Shown here one piece after another: positions 15,587 to 24,084 of a stretch of DNA of 64,000 nt. Both the position numbers and the translations under genes were made by a program. The DNA comes from Intestinimonas timonensis (GTDB lineage Bacteria; Bacillota; Clostridia; Oscillospirales; Oscillospiraceae), in assembly GCF_900626145.1 (NCBI RefSeq), contig NZ_LR130817.1:1810543-1874542 (forward strand), in the 5' to 3' direction. The notes under the pieces are model-generated. The model did no database searches. It was given only the letters and a program-made list of their open reading frames with translations, and was not told where the DNA came from. Position 1 is the first letter of the stretch, and each line of letters starts with the position of its first letter.

Positions 15587-15679
15587 AGGGCACAAAGGTA
15601 AAATCTTAAGTAAAAAGTATTTCTTATTTATGAGTTCATATATCTATTTACTTTCCATATAATCTTACCTTTTTGCCCC
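15587..15679. other. Imperfect long hairpin, possible structured RNA
   Basis: GGGCACAAAGGTAAAATCTTA (starting near 15588) faces TAATCTTACCTTTTTGCCCC (15660-15679) as an inverted repeat with few mismatches. An inner AAGTAAA/TTTACTT continues the stem toward a loop of about 33 nt. This could fold as an RNA or be a pair of inverted protein sites. It sits between tnsB and tnsC with no gene. Confidence 0.45.
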
Positions 15680-15909
15680 ATACAGAAAATAGATTATAAA
15701 AAGCAAGAAAATATAGGGTATACAAAACGATTTTGGCGATATAAGTTGCGTTTACACCAAGAGTCTTAATCCCCCAAATCTACCTTGATCATACCTTTCT
15801 ACCCTGCAACTTTCTTGTGCTGGCTTAAAATGTCAGGCTTGACCCAAAGACTCCAAGATGTTTTCCTGTTGTAGGTGCCGGTGTCAAAGAAAAGAGGAGG
15901 GGGCGGCCC

Positions 15910-17646
15910 TCACTGGGTCAGGTGGGACATCTCGGCATCTCGGTTTTTCTGGATTTCCTGCCCATCTTGTTCCTTCGGTGCCGCCCCCAAAGCCTGTGCT
16001 GCAATGTCCCGGATGGCCTGCGTAGCAGCAATGCTGGCAGCCTGTGATGCCCGTCGGCGATGCCCAATCTGCTGTCGTAGTGCCTGCTGAGCCATCGCTG
16101 CTTCCACCGCACCTGCACCCTGGTAGTGCTGGTCAGCAGGGCCCAGGCGACACGGGTAATACTGACCATCCAGCACCACATAGATGCAGCTCACGTTGCT
16201 GGGGTCGTAGGCGATGGTGTAGGTCTCCCCGGGGTGCAGCAGGTCTCGGTCCGACGGCACATACCACATTTTCCTGTGTCGGATTCCTTTGCGTCCCATT
16301 TTCACCGTGGTGCGGGGGAGTCCCATGCAGGATAGTTCATGCTCATTCGCTTGAAGCAGCTCGTCATCGGATTCCAGCCACTGTTGTGCGGGGGTCAAAC
16401 CATTGGAAAGCAGTCGACCAGAATTCAAAAACAGAATCGAATGAATTACAATCGCCGTGAATTCATCCAGCGTCAAAGATGCCTGTGCCCGGTAGTCCAC
16501 TGCCCATCGCTCCTGCGCATCTTCCTCAATCACTCCCTTTCCTCGAAGCAATGGCTTGTATCGTTCCTGGATCAAATCAAAGGCCTTTTCCACCAGACCT
16601 TTACGATCCGGGCGATAGGGCGGCAGATTTTGAATGACTACGCCATATCGTAGGGATAGTTCTTCCACCCGATTTCCACAAAATTCCCGCCCCTTGTCCG
16701 TGATGATCTCCCGGGGGATCCCTGTGTTGGGCCACTGCGCTTCTGCGATATGAATGCCATAGCGTCGACAGAAATCTACCTTATTGCCCGCTGCCTGTGC
16801 AATACAGGCCATAACAGCGGTTTCTCCGGCATCCAGTCCCACATAGACGCCTGTAATCAGCTGTGTCATAGTGTCCACTGCCAGATAGATGTTAGGCCGC
16901 CCGATCACGGTGCTGCGGTCCAGGCGGGAGACCAAGTAGATATCGGCCAAAGTAGCGTCCATCTGGTAGCAGCCCAGTCGATCACGCCACCCTGGTCCGC
17001 TACCAAGGGTCAGCCGGTGGTCCCGCTGATAGGCCGATAGGCCTTCACGGGCAATGATCTTTTGGGGCAGCTGATGGAGTCGATGGTCATAGAAGTAGTG
17101 GCGGAACGTGTGGTAGCTCGGCGCATCCTCTTTGATTTGTCCTGTATCATCCGTATAGCGTTCCAAAATCATCATTTCATAGGCAGCTCTCAAGGAAAAC
17201 TGACGAGAGGAATAGTAGTATTTCTGAATTGCTTGTTCAAACTCCGGATTCCGACGGCGTTCTCTTGGTTTATCAGCCAAGATTACTCCTGATGCAAGGT
17301 AGCGGAAATAGATCCGCAGCACCGTGCGCACTGTCACGCCATGCGCATTGGCAATCTCCTGTGCCCGCCTGCGTCGGGATCCAGGGTCGTAGATGTATTG
17401 ATTGTCCGCAACCAACGGTTCAATCATTTGCAGACGTCTGATTTGCGCCTCGCTCATGGACTCATGGGCCGTACATGCCTTTACGAACCCATCAGGGGCC
17501 TGTATAGGTGTATAAGCTACAAAGTTGGCTGCTGAAACAAAGAAGGGGGGCTTTATCTGTGCATAGGCAATCAGCCATGCCCCGTCTGCCGTTTCCAGAA
17601 GCACCCGGTAGATATCGCCAGCGTACTCAACAAAGCGACTGATCAT
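15910..17646 (-). CDS. tnsB: TnsB-type DDE transposase
   Basis: 578 residues from the ATG at 17646, which overlaps the tnsA end by 20 bp; a longer start at 17682 would overlap more. An N-terminal HTH region (about 85-130, RRRRAQEIANAHGVTVRTVL) precedes an RNase H-like catalytic core with D230 (QMDATLADIYL), D317 (IITDKGREF) and E353 (DRKGLVEKAF), the full DDE triad. A beta-barrel region and a helical C-terminal tail follow, the tail being the likely TnsC contact. TnsB binds repeats at the transposon ends and joins the 3' ends to target DNA. The rve/Mu-type core and length (Tn7 TnsB about 700, TniA about 560) fit a TniA/TnsB family member. Confidence 0.95.
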   Translation of the reverse strand: MISRFVEYAGDIYRVLLETADGAWLIAYAQIKPPFFVSAANFVAYTPIQAPDGFVKACTAHESMSEAQIRRLQMIEPLVADNQYIYDPGSRRRRAQEIANAHGVTVRTVLRIYFRYLASGVILADKPRERRRNPEFEQAIQKYYYSSRQFSLRAAYEMMILERYTDDTGQIKEDAPSYHTFRHYFYDHRLHQLPQKIIAREGLSAYQRDHRLTLGSGPGWRDRLGCYQMDATLADIYLVSRLDRSTVIGRPNIYLAVDTMTQLITGVYVGLDAGETAVMACIAQAAGNKVDFCRRYGIHIAEAQWPNTGIPREIITDKGREFCGNRVEELSLRYGVVIQNLPPYRPDRKGLVEKAFDLIQERYKPLLRGKGVIEEDAQERWAVDYRAQASLTLDEFTAIVIHSILFLNSGRLLSNGLTPAQQWLESDDELLQANEHELSCMGLPRTTVKMGRKGIRHRKMWYVPSDRDLLHPGETYTIAYDPSNVSCIYVVLDGQYYPCRLGPADQHYQGAGAVEAAMAQQALRQQIGHRRRASQAASIAATQAIRDIAAQALGAAPKEQDGQEIQKNRDAEMSHLTQ

Positions 17647-18052
17647 GGGTCTCCACCAGCTTTCCCTCGCCTCCATACACATACACCCGCCAGTCCGTCA
17701 CCCCAGTAGCCAGCCAGTAACGGCGGGAGAATTCCAGCTTTTCAATAAAAGCTCTCTTTTGGAACTGCTCCAGAGTACAAATTTCCCGGATGCCCATGCT
17801 GCCGTCTGCCAAATGGAGCACAAAATCGCTGGCCCATTGGACGGTAAAATACTCCGCCCGGATGTCCACAGGGGACACATGGGGGTAGTGCTCCATCTGC
17901 AGTGGCACACAGGTGTCATAGGACGCCACCCAGGGCTGCTCCTCCAAGTACCGGGCGAACTCCTGAGCCACAGGCGTATGGACAGTCATCATAGCGTTGT
18001 TTTTGGGACTAAAAAACTTGATGTCCCTGGTTTTTGTGCCGGCTTTCTCCAT
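17627..18052 (-). CDS. tnsA: TnsA-like endonuclease, catalytic lysine apparently replaced by cysteine
   Basis: 141 residues, about half the length of Tn7 TnsA (273), so the C-terminal TnsC-binding domain is missing. The PF08722-like core is clear: E31 in AQEFARYLEEQPWV, D76 in WASDFVLHLADGS, and the region IREICTLEQFQKRAFIEKLE followed by SRRYW. The last aligns with Tn7 residues around Q130-V-K132, followed by ERRYW. In this by-eye alignment the catalytic K132 is replaced by C92, and Q130 by E90. If correct, 5'-strand cleavage may be lost or weakened. It overlaps tnsB and would act with it at the transposon ends. It could still be active with a displaced lysine (K99 or K105). Confidence 0.85.
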   Translation of the reverse strand: MEKAGTKTRDIKFFSPKNNAMMTVHTPVAQEFARYLEEQPWVASYDTCVPLQMEHYPHVSPVDIRAEYFTVQWASDFVLHLADGSMGIREICTLEQFQKRAFIEKLEFSRRYWLATGVTDWRVYVYGGEGKLVETHDQSLC

Positions 18053-18131
18053 GGGGATTAAAGACCTCCTTCATTCATTTTTAAGTTTTGTAGCAAACAG
18101 AGGCACAAATGGCCGAATCTCCTTGGCCACG

Positions 18132-18533
18132 TCAGAGCACCAACCGCCCCCAGATCGTATCCCCATCGATGGGGCCAAATGAACGGGAGTCCCGGGAATT
18201 GCCCCGGTTGTCCCCCAGCACATAGTACTCTCCGGGTCCCAAGGTAAGAGGAGTGCCCCAATGGTCTACTGTGTCCCCAGGCCCAGCCACGATCCGTTTG
18301 ATATAGGAATTCTTCTGACTAGGCCGCCGGAATGCCACGATGTCTCCGATTTCCGGATCCTGAATAGGCACAAGGATATGGATACTGTACTCTGACAGCG
18401 TTGGCTGCATGGACGGACCGATCACCATAGCTACTCGCACACCACTAATTATGATGATGTAGGCGAAGGCAAGAGTGATGGCCAACTCCACATAATCACG
18501 TACTGTGCATCGATCATCGCCGATTCGCTTCAT
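18132..18533 (-). CDS. Type I signal peptidase (S26)
   Basis: 133 residues, short for the family. One N-terminal transmembrane segment (ELAITLAFAYIIIISGV) is followed by the catalytic serine motif GPSMQPTL, the lysine motif (YIKRIVAGPGD) and the terminal box GDNRGNSRDSRSFGPI. All catalytic residues are present, so it should be an active leader peptidase facing the outside of the membrane. It lies between the repeat array and tnsA, coupled to the preceding membrane-protein gene by a 20-bp overlap. It may process the island's secreted SLH protein. A dedicated signal peptidase ahead of tnsA is unusual for a transposon. Confidence 0.9.
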   Translation of the reverse strand: MKRIGDDRCTVRDYVELAITLAFAYIIIISGVRVAMVIGPSMQPTLSEYSIHILVPIQDPEIGDIVAFRRPSQKNSYIKRIVAGPGDTVDHWGTPLTLGPGEYYVLGDNRGNSRDSRSFGPIDGDTIWGRLVL

Positions 18534-18846
18534 TTGATTTCACCTCCTCTTCATAAATTGCAGCCTCGCAGAAGGCTATCAACCAGGCAATCCAGCAAGC
18601 TACCGTCAGTATCCCGGCAACAGCCAGACCCCGCAGATCATAGCGGATGATGACATACAGCAGCGTCGTCATCCAAATTACGGCCATGGTTGGCTGCATC
18701 TCATATCCTGTCACATAGCGCATCAGCCACACAGGGCAGGGGACATAGGTCTCGTGGATAGGCAAGGGAAAAAAGAAATCTGCCAGTAAAGTAATCCCAA
18801 GGGCAAGAATAAGCGCCACAAGGTCATTAGAAGATATCGTTAGCAT
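18514..18846 (-). CDS. Small membrane protein, unknown function
   Basis: 110 residues from the ATG at 18846, 8 bp after GGAGG. Three hydrophobic segments (about 8-25, 50-68, 72-95) and a short charged C-terminal tail (EEEVKSNEANRR). No family recognised. It overlaps the signal peptidase gene and may be a partner in the membrane. It is the first gene after the repeat array. Confidence 0.7.
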   Translation of the reverse strand: MLTISSNDLVALILALGITLLADFFFPLPIHETYVPCPVWLMRYVTGYEMQPTMAVIWMTTLLYVIIRYDLRGLAVAGILTVACWIAWLIAFCEAAIYEEEVKSNEANRR

Positions 18847-18869
18847 CCAAAACACCTCCAGGGAGACCC

Positions 18870-19047
18870 AAGAATTAATCCGAGAATTTGCGGAAAGACA
18901 AGGAAATTAATCCGAGTTTTTGCTGAGGACAAAGAATTAATCTGAATTTCTGTGGAGAGCCAAGGAATTAATCCGAGATTTTGCTGAAATTTCCCGCAAA
19001 AACTCCGATTAATTCAAAAACTCCCTGCAAAAACTCCGAATAATTCG
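18870..19047. repeat. Six-copy repeat array, candidate TnsB-binding transposon end
   Basis: Consensus GAATTAATCCGAG(A/T)TTTTGC. Direct copies start at 18870, 18900, 18931 and 18962. Two inverted copies lie at 18995-19015 and 19026-19047. The step is 30-31 bp throughout, three helical turns, so all sites of one orientation face the same side of the DNA. Position, at the outer side of the tns genes and next to a conserved host gene, and repeat size (about 22-25 bp) fit TnsB sites of a Tn7-like end. The switch of orientation after copy four is not usual for one end. Confidence 0.72.
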
Positions 19048-19161
19048 ATTTATCTTGAGTCTCCCTGATATTGTCCCCCTCAATCCTCGCCCACTTGTCC
19101 GCCCAATCCTGACCATCTGAGCGCTGCCTGAGAGGGGGTATCCTGAAGCTCCAAAGAACCC

Positions 19162-19212
19162 AAAAAATAAAAAAATGGAGACCAAAAGGGTTTTCTTGGT
19201 CCCTTTGTCTCC
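19162..19212 (-). terminator. Second of two tandem terminators after tsf
   Basis: GGAGACCAAAAGGG (19177-19190) pairs with CCCTTTGTCTCC (19201-19212); on the minus strand the hairpin is followed by long T runs. It lies beyond the first tsf terminator and before the repeat array, so the chromosome-element border is probably to its left. Confidence 0.75.
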
Positions 19213-19261
19213 AAAAAAATAAGGAGCCCAGGGCAATCATTACGATTACCTTGGACTCCTT
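19213..19261 (-). terminator. Terminator of the rpsB-tsf unit
   Basis: On the minus strand AAGGAGTCCAAGG faces CCCTGGGCTCCTT (with G-T pairs), followed by ATTTTTTT, about 57 bp past the tsf stop. Confidence 0.85.
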
Positions 19262-19317
19262 GCGAGTCATTATTGAGTGGACAATGAGGCTATGATGCGG
19301 GGGGATGGCCTCAACAA

Positions 19318-20235
19318 TTACTTGCCGAGCTGCTTGGCGATCTCCTCAGCGAAGTTCTCCTGCTTCTTCTCGATGCCCTCGCCCTTCTCAAAGCGCACAG
19401 CATTCTTGAAGGTGATGGTGCCGCCCAGAGCCTTGGCGGAGGAAGCGATATACTGCTCCACGCTCATGCTGTTGTCCTTGACGAACTCCTGCTGCAGCAG
19501 GCAGTTCTCAGCGTAGAACTTGTTGAGCTTACCCATGACGATCTTCTCACGGACCTGCTCGGGCTTGGAAGCCATCTTGGGATCGTTGGACATCTGGACC
19601 ATCATGATCTTCTTCTCCTCGTCCAGCACGTCCTGGGTGACCTGGGTCTTGTCCCAGAAACGGGGGTTCAGAGCGGCGATCTGCATGGCCACGTCCTTAC
19701 CAACGGTCTCCACCTGCTCGGCGGAGAGGCTGGTCTCCAGGTTCACCAGCACGCCGATCTTGCCGCCGGCGTGGATGTAGGGCACGCACACGCCCTCGGT
19801 GAAGAAGGCAAAACGGCGGACCTTGATATTCTCGCCGATGACCAGGACCATCTCCTGCTGCTGCTGGGTGACGGTGAGGTCGGTGCCGGCGTACTTGCAC
19901 TCCATGAGAGCGTCCAGGTCGGCGGGCTTGTTGGCCACGACGGTGGCAGCCACGCCCTTGACGAAGTCCACGAACTTCTCGTTCTTGGCCACGAAGTCGG
20001 TCTCGGCGTTGACCTCGACCACCACGCCCACGCCGTCGATGACGCCGGCGTAAGCCATACCCTCGGCGGCGATACGGCCAGCCTTCTTCTGGGAAGCAGC
20101 CAGGCCCTTCTCACGCAGCAGCTCCACAGCCTTGTCCATGTTGCCGTCGGCCTCGGTGAGGGCCTTCTTGCAGTCCATCATACCCACGCCGGTCATCTCG
20201 CGCAGAGCCTGCACGTCTTTTGCGGTAAAAGCCAT
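19318..20235 (-). CDS. tsf: Elongation factor Ts
   Basis: 305 residues from MAFTAKDVQALREMTGVGMM at 20235, behind GGAGG. The N-terminal UBA-like domain and the signature TGVGMMDCKKAL are followed by the TDFVAKNE motif that contacts EF-Tu. EF-Ts is the guanine nucleotide exchange factor for EF-Tu. It lies after rpsB as in most bacteria. Its 3' end faces the mobile element; if TniQ recognises a conserved gene end, the last tsf codons are the obvious candidate target. Confidence 0.98.
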   Translation of the reverse strand: MAFTAKDVQALREMTGVGMMDCKKALTEADGNMDKAVELLREKGLAASQKKAGRIAAEGMAYAGVIDGVGVVVEVNAETDFVAKNEKFVDFVKGVAATVVANKPADLDALMECKYAGTDLTVTQQQQEMVLVIGENIKVRRFAFFTEGVCVPYIHAGGKIGVLVNLETSLSAEQVETVGKDVAMQIAALNPRFWDKTQVTQDVLDEEKKIMMVQMSNDPKMASKPEQVREKIVMGKLNKFYAENCLLQQEFVKDNSMSVEQYIASSAKALGGTITFKNAVRFEKGEGIEKKQENFAEEIAKQLGK

Positions 20236-20266
20236 ATCAATAACCTCCATATATTCTTTTCTTCTG

Positions 20267-20299
20267 TAAAAAAGCGCCCGCCGCGCGCCGGCGGGCGCT
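20267..20299 (-). terminator. Hairpin between rpsB and tsf
   Basis: AGCGCCCGCCG (20273-20283) pairs with CGGCGGGCGCT (20289-20299); on the minus strand it is followed by TTTTTT. Placed between two genes normally co-transcribed, it may act as an attenuator setting the S2 to EF-Ts ratio, or tsf may have its own promoter. Confidence 0.8.
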
Positions 20300-20324
20300 A
20301 AAAGCCCAATGTCAGGGTCTCAAA

Positions 20325-21059
<735 letters not shown>

Positions 21060-21245
21060 AGTTTTGTTTCCTCCTTTAATTGTTATTACCTCCACCCCGT
21101 TCATCTGCGGCACGTCCACCCAAACGGGCACCGGACGCCGTATCCCGGACGGTGTGTGTAATACTGTGCTTTTCGCATAGCTAGGGTATTTTATCACAGT
21201 CGCGGTGGAAATGCAACTGTTTTTTCCTGTTTTTTACCATCTCTC

Positions 21246-21515
21246 TCAGTTCTCCGCCTTCTCTCCCAGCATAGCCGGTCCTTCGCCCTCCACCAGGATG
21301 ATATCCTCCCCAAACCGGCGCACCGACGACCAGGGAAAGACGTGGTCCTTCTCCCGGCCCAGCAGGCCGAAAAACCGCAGGCGCCCCGGCACCACCAGGG
21401 CCTTTACCTGCCCGGTCTCCAGGTCCACCTCCACATCTCCCACATAGCCGAAGCGGCTGCCGCCGCTGATGTCGATGACCTCCTTGTCCCTCAGCTCTGA
21501 GATGGTGCTCTCCAT
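21246..21515 (-). CDS. YlmC/YmxH-family sporulation-associated PRC-barrel protein
   Basis: 89 residues from MESTISELRDKEVIDISGG at 21515. The PRC-barrel fold is suggested by the pattern LRDKEVIDISGGSRFGYVGD and FPWSSVRRFGEDIILVEG, as in YlmC/YmxH proteins of spore formers. It lies directly after sigG, the usual neighbourhood of ylmC in Clostridia. The role is unclear; it is expressed with the sporulation sigma block. Confidence 0.85.
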   Translation of the reverse strand: MESTISELRDKEVIDISGGSRFGYVGDVEVDLETGQVKALVVPGRLRFFGLLGREKDHVFPWSSVRRFGEDIILVEGEGPAMLGEKAEN

Positions 21516-21591
21516 CTCCGGCGCCCCCTTTCCTGTGGTGTGTTCCGCTCTCTGCCACCCTATGCGAAAAAAGACGCCGGTATGCCCTCCT

Positions 21592-22362
21592 TTACAGGTC
21601 CCGGCGGATCTGCTTGAGGGCACTCTTCTCCAGCCGGGAGACCTGTGCCTGGGAGATGCCTACCTCAGCGGAGACCTCCATCTGGGTCTTACCCTGAAAA
21701 AAGCGCAGGTCCAAAATGTGCCGTTCTCGTTCTGACAGTCTGGCAATGGCCTCCTTGAGGGCGATGTGCTCCAGCCAGCTCTCGTCGGTGTTCTTGGCGT
21801 CCTTCACCTGGTCCATGACGCAGATGGTATCTCCCTCGTGGTCATACACCGGCTCATAGAGGCTCACCGGGTCCACGATGGCATCCAGGGCAGCCACCAC
21901 CTCCTCCCGCTTCACCCCCATGGCAGAGGCAATCTCCTCCACACTGGGTTCCCGCTGGTGCTCGGAGAGGAATTTTTCTTTGGTCTGGAGCACCTTATAG
22001 GCCGTGTCCCGCATGGACCGGGACACCCGCATGGCGCTGTTGTCCCGGAGGTAGCGGCGGATCTCCCCGATGATCATGGGCACACCGTAGGTGGAAAAAC
22101 GCACGTCCAGATCCACGTTGAAGTTGTCGATGGCCTTGATGAGGCCGATGCAGCCCACCTGAAAGAGGTCGTCGGCGTTCTCTCCCCGGTTGTGGAACCG
22201 TTGGATCACCGAGAGGACCAGCCGCAGATTACCGGCGATGAGCTCCTCCCGGGCCGCCATATCTCCGGCCTTGGTCCGACGGAGCAGCTCCAACGTCTCC
22301 TCATTCTTCAATACCTTCAGCTTGGCGGTGTTGACGCCGCAGATCTCTACTTTCCCCTGCAA
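21592..22362 (-). CDS. sigG: RNA polymerase sporulation sigma factor SigG
   Basis: 256 residues, TTG start at 22362 behind GGGGAGG. It has a sigma-70 core of regions 2 to 4: GNLRLVLSVIQRF, the DLFQVGCIGLIKAIDNFN core-binding motif, a VRFSTYGVPMIIGEIRRYLRD region 2.4, region 3, and the region 4 HTH (KTQMEVSAEVGISQAQVSRLEKSALKQI). The opening VEICGVNTAKLKVL is the SigG signature. It directs late forespore transcription. It follows sigE as in Bacillus and Clostridia, and the gene order supports the assignment over SigF. Confidence 0.95.
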   Translation of the reverse strand: MQGKVEICGVNTAKLKVLKNEETLELLRRTKAGDMAAREELIAGNLRLVLSVIQRFHNRGENADDLFQVGCIGLIKAIDNFNVDLDVRFSTYGVPMIIGEIRRYLRDNSAMRVSRSMRDTAYKVLQTKEKFLSEHQREPSVEEIASAMGVKREEVVAALDAIVDPVSLYEPVYDHEGDTICVMDQVKDAKNTDESWLEHIALKEAIARLSERERHILDLRFFQGKTQMEVSAEVGISQAQVSRLEKSALKQIRRDL

Positions 22363-22486
22363 TCCGGCTGACCTCCCCGCGCTTTACTGCTATCAGTATC
22401 TCCAGGCGGGGAGGGACCATACCTCGGGGAGGCGGCCTATATTTTTTATCGTTGGACGGTTTTCGATGGATTTTTGCCGTCCTGCG

Positions 22487-23218
22487 TCACAGCATTCTCA
22501 GGATCTCCTTCTTGAGTCGGGAGATGATCCGCTTCTCCAGGCGCGAGATGTAGGACTGGGAGATGCCCAGCAGATCGGCCACCTCCTTTTGGGTCCGCTC
22601 CGGCCTGCCATCCAGGCCGAAGCGGAGGGTAATGATCCGCCGCTCCCGGTCGGAGAGCTTTTCCAGGGCCAGAGAGAGGAGCTGCCGGTCCACGTCGTCC
22701 TCGATGGGCTTCATCACCAGGTCGTTATCAGTACCCAGAATGTCGGAGAGCAGCAACTCATTGCCATCCCAGTCGGTGTTCAGCGGCTCGTCGAAGGAGA
22801 CCTCTGTCTTTTGATTGGCCGTTTTCCGCAGGTACATGAGGATCTCATTTTCGATGCACCGGCTGGCGTAGGTGGCCAGCTTGATGTTCTTGGCCGGCTT
22901 GTAGGTCCCCACCGCCTTGATGAGGCCGATGGTCCCAATGGAGATCAGGTCCTCGATATTGATGCCCGTGTTCTCGAACCGCCGGGCGATGTAGGCCACA
23001 AGCCGCAGATTGTGCTCGATGAGGATCTCCCGGGCACCCTCCTCCCCCCGCTCCAACCGCAGCAGGACATCGGCCTCCTCCTCCCGATCCAGTGGGGCGG
23101 GCAGCGTATCACTCCCACCGATATACATGATCTTCCCCGGCAGGCACAATCCCAACCGGGCCAACAGACGCCACAGGAGCGTCCGCCCCCGCACCATCGT
23201 CACCGTCATTTTACCCAT
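22487..23218 (-). CDS. sigE: RNA polymerase sporulation sigma factor SigE
   Basis: 243 residues. An N-terminal pro-sequence (about 1-27, hydrophobic) ends near the cleavage region before [12 protein letters not shown]. Region 2 carries [19 protein letters not shown] and [14 protein letters not shown]; region 4 carries [20 protein letters not shown]. It is the mother-cell sigma factor, made as an inactive membrane-bound precursor and activated by the SpoIIGA protease encoded just upstream. Spacing to spoIIGA is 20 bp. Confidence 0.96.
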   Translation of the reverse strand: MGKMTVTMVRGRTLLWRLLARLGLCLPGKIMYIGGSDTLPAPLDREEEADVLLRLERGEEGAREILIEHNLRLVAYIARRFENTGINIEDLISIGTIGLIKAVGTYKPAKNIKLATYASRCIENEILMYLRKTANQKTEVSFDEPLNTDWDGNELLLSDILGTDNDLVMKPIEDDVDRQLLSLALEKLSDRERRIITLRFGLDGRPERTQKEVADLLGISQSYISRLEKRIISRLKKEILRML

Positions 23219-23238
23219 CGTCCCTTCCCCCGTTCTGT

Positions 23239-24084
23239 CTATGACTCCATAGCACCCACCAGGGCACTATATGCACCGCCATCAGAGAGCCGGGTGGGCG
23301 AAAGGGCCGCCAGCACCCCACGGTACTCCCGCTCCCCCACCTTGGCCATATCCAGCCGCACCGCCAGCAACAGACCGCACTCCACTCCCACAGCCTGATA
23401 GGGCAGAAGCCGAAATCGCCTGCTTTCCTCCATCCGGGCCAGGGTACCCACCGGGTCCCGGAGCTGGGCCTCCCCCAATGGATGGTCCAGCAGAGGTGCC
23501 GCCTTCTCCCCTTCCACCACCATTACCCCTTGGCCGGTGGCCGGGTCGGTGAGGGTGTTGCCCGTGTCCAGCAGGGCGGTGACCGTTACCTGCCGCCCTT
23601 CCAGGGTGAGCACCGCCTCCACCAGCTCTCGGGTGCCGTGGCCGGCGCTGCGCCGGAAGACAAAGGAGGCCGCGGCATAGCACCCGGCGGAGGCCAGGAG
23701 GAGGACGCCCAGGTCCACATGGGGAGAGAGGACGCCCCGCTCCAGCCCCACGCCCCGGGCTCCCAGTAGGCTCAGGGCCAGCACACCGCCCCCCAGGGCG
23801 CAGGAAATGGCCAGAAAGGCCAGGAAGCTCCGCAGGAGCCGCTGTCCCCCGCCATAGGCGATGAGGGCCATGGCCACAGCTATGGAGAGTTCCACGGCCG
23901 GGTGGGTGAGAAAGCCCAGTCCTGGCAGGAAGACCGCGCAGGCGTAGGCCGCCCCCAAAACGGCCCCAAGCGCCATACGGGGACGGCAGAGCACCGCCCC
24001 GGACAGCCGGGCCGCCCCCAGCAGCAGCAGATAGTCTACGATCAAATTGAGCAGAAACAGAGAATCTATGTAGACGACTGTCAT
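23239..24084 (-). CDS. spoIIGA: Sporulation sigma-E factor processing peptidase SpoIIGA
   Basis: 281 residues. The N-terminal half has about five membrane segments, starting at [19 protein letters not shown]. The C-terminal half contains the aspartic protease motif [14 protein letters not shown], with D in the DTGN box. It cleaves pro-SigE in the mother-cell septal membrane after a forespore signal. Position directly ahead of sigE is conserved. Confidence 0.96.
   Translation of the reverse strand: MTVVYIDSLFLLNLIVDYLLLLGAARLSGAVLCRPRMALGAVLGAAYACAVFLPGLGFLTHPAVELSIAVAMALIAYGGGQRLLRSFLAFLAISCALGGGVLALSLLGARGVGLERGVLSPHVDLGVLLLASAGCYAAASFVFRRSAGHGTRELVEAVLTLEGRQVTVTALLDTGNTLTDPATGQGVMVVEGEKAAPLLDHPLGEAQLRDPVGTLARMEESRRFRLLPYQAVGVECGLLLAVRLDMAKVGEREYRGVLAALSPTRLSDGGAYSALVGAMES

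Larger units (their letters stand above)
15409..15909. other. Gene-free 500-bp strip between tnsB and tnsC
   Basis: No credible open frame. The strip is very AT-rich compared with the flanking genes. It carries an inverted repeat cluster (15451-15535) near the tnsC start and an imperfect long hairpin (15587-15679). Tns genes are normally packed closely, so a control region, a structured RNA or a recombination site is likely here. Confidence 0.6.

Noticed and set aside
10109..18052. CRISPR-associated transposon (Cas12k or Cascade type)
   Set aside because: None of the genes shows RuvC, Cas6, Cas7 or Cas8 features, and the TniQ protein is of the longer TnsD-like zinc type acting by protein recognition.
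18870..19047. CRISPR array
   Set aside because: Repeats are about 25 bp but the intervals between them are only 5-8 bp, two copies are inverted and copies vary. No cas gene is visible in the window.
18968..19270. Minus-strand 100-codon open frame
   Set aside because: It is built across two inverted repeats and both tsf terminators, with no ribosome site and no recognisable domain.
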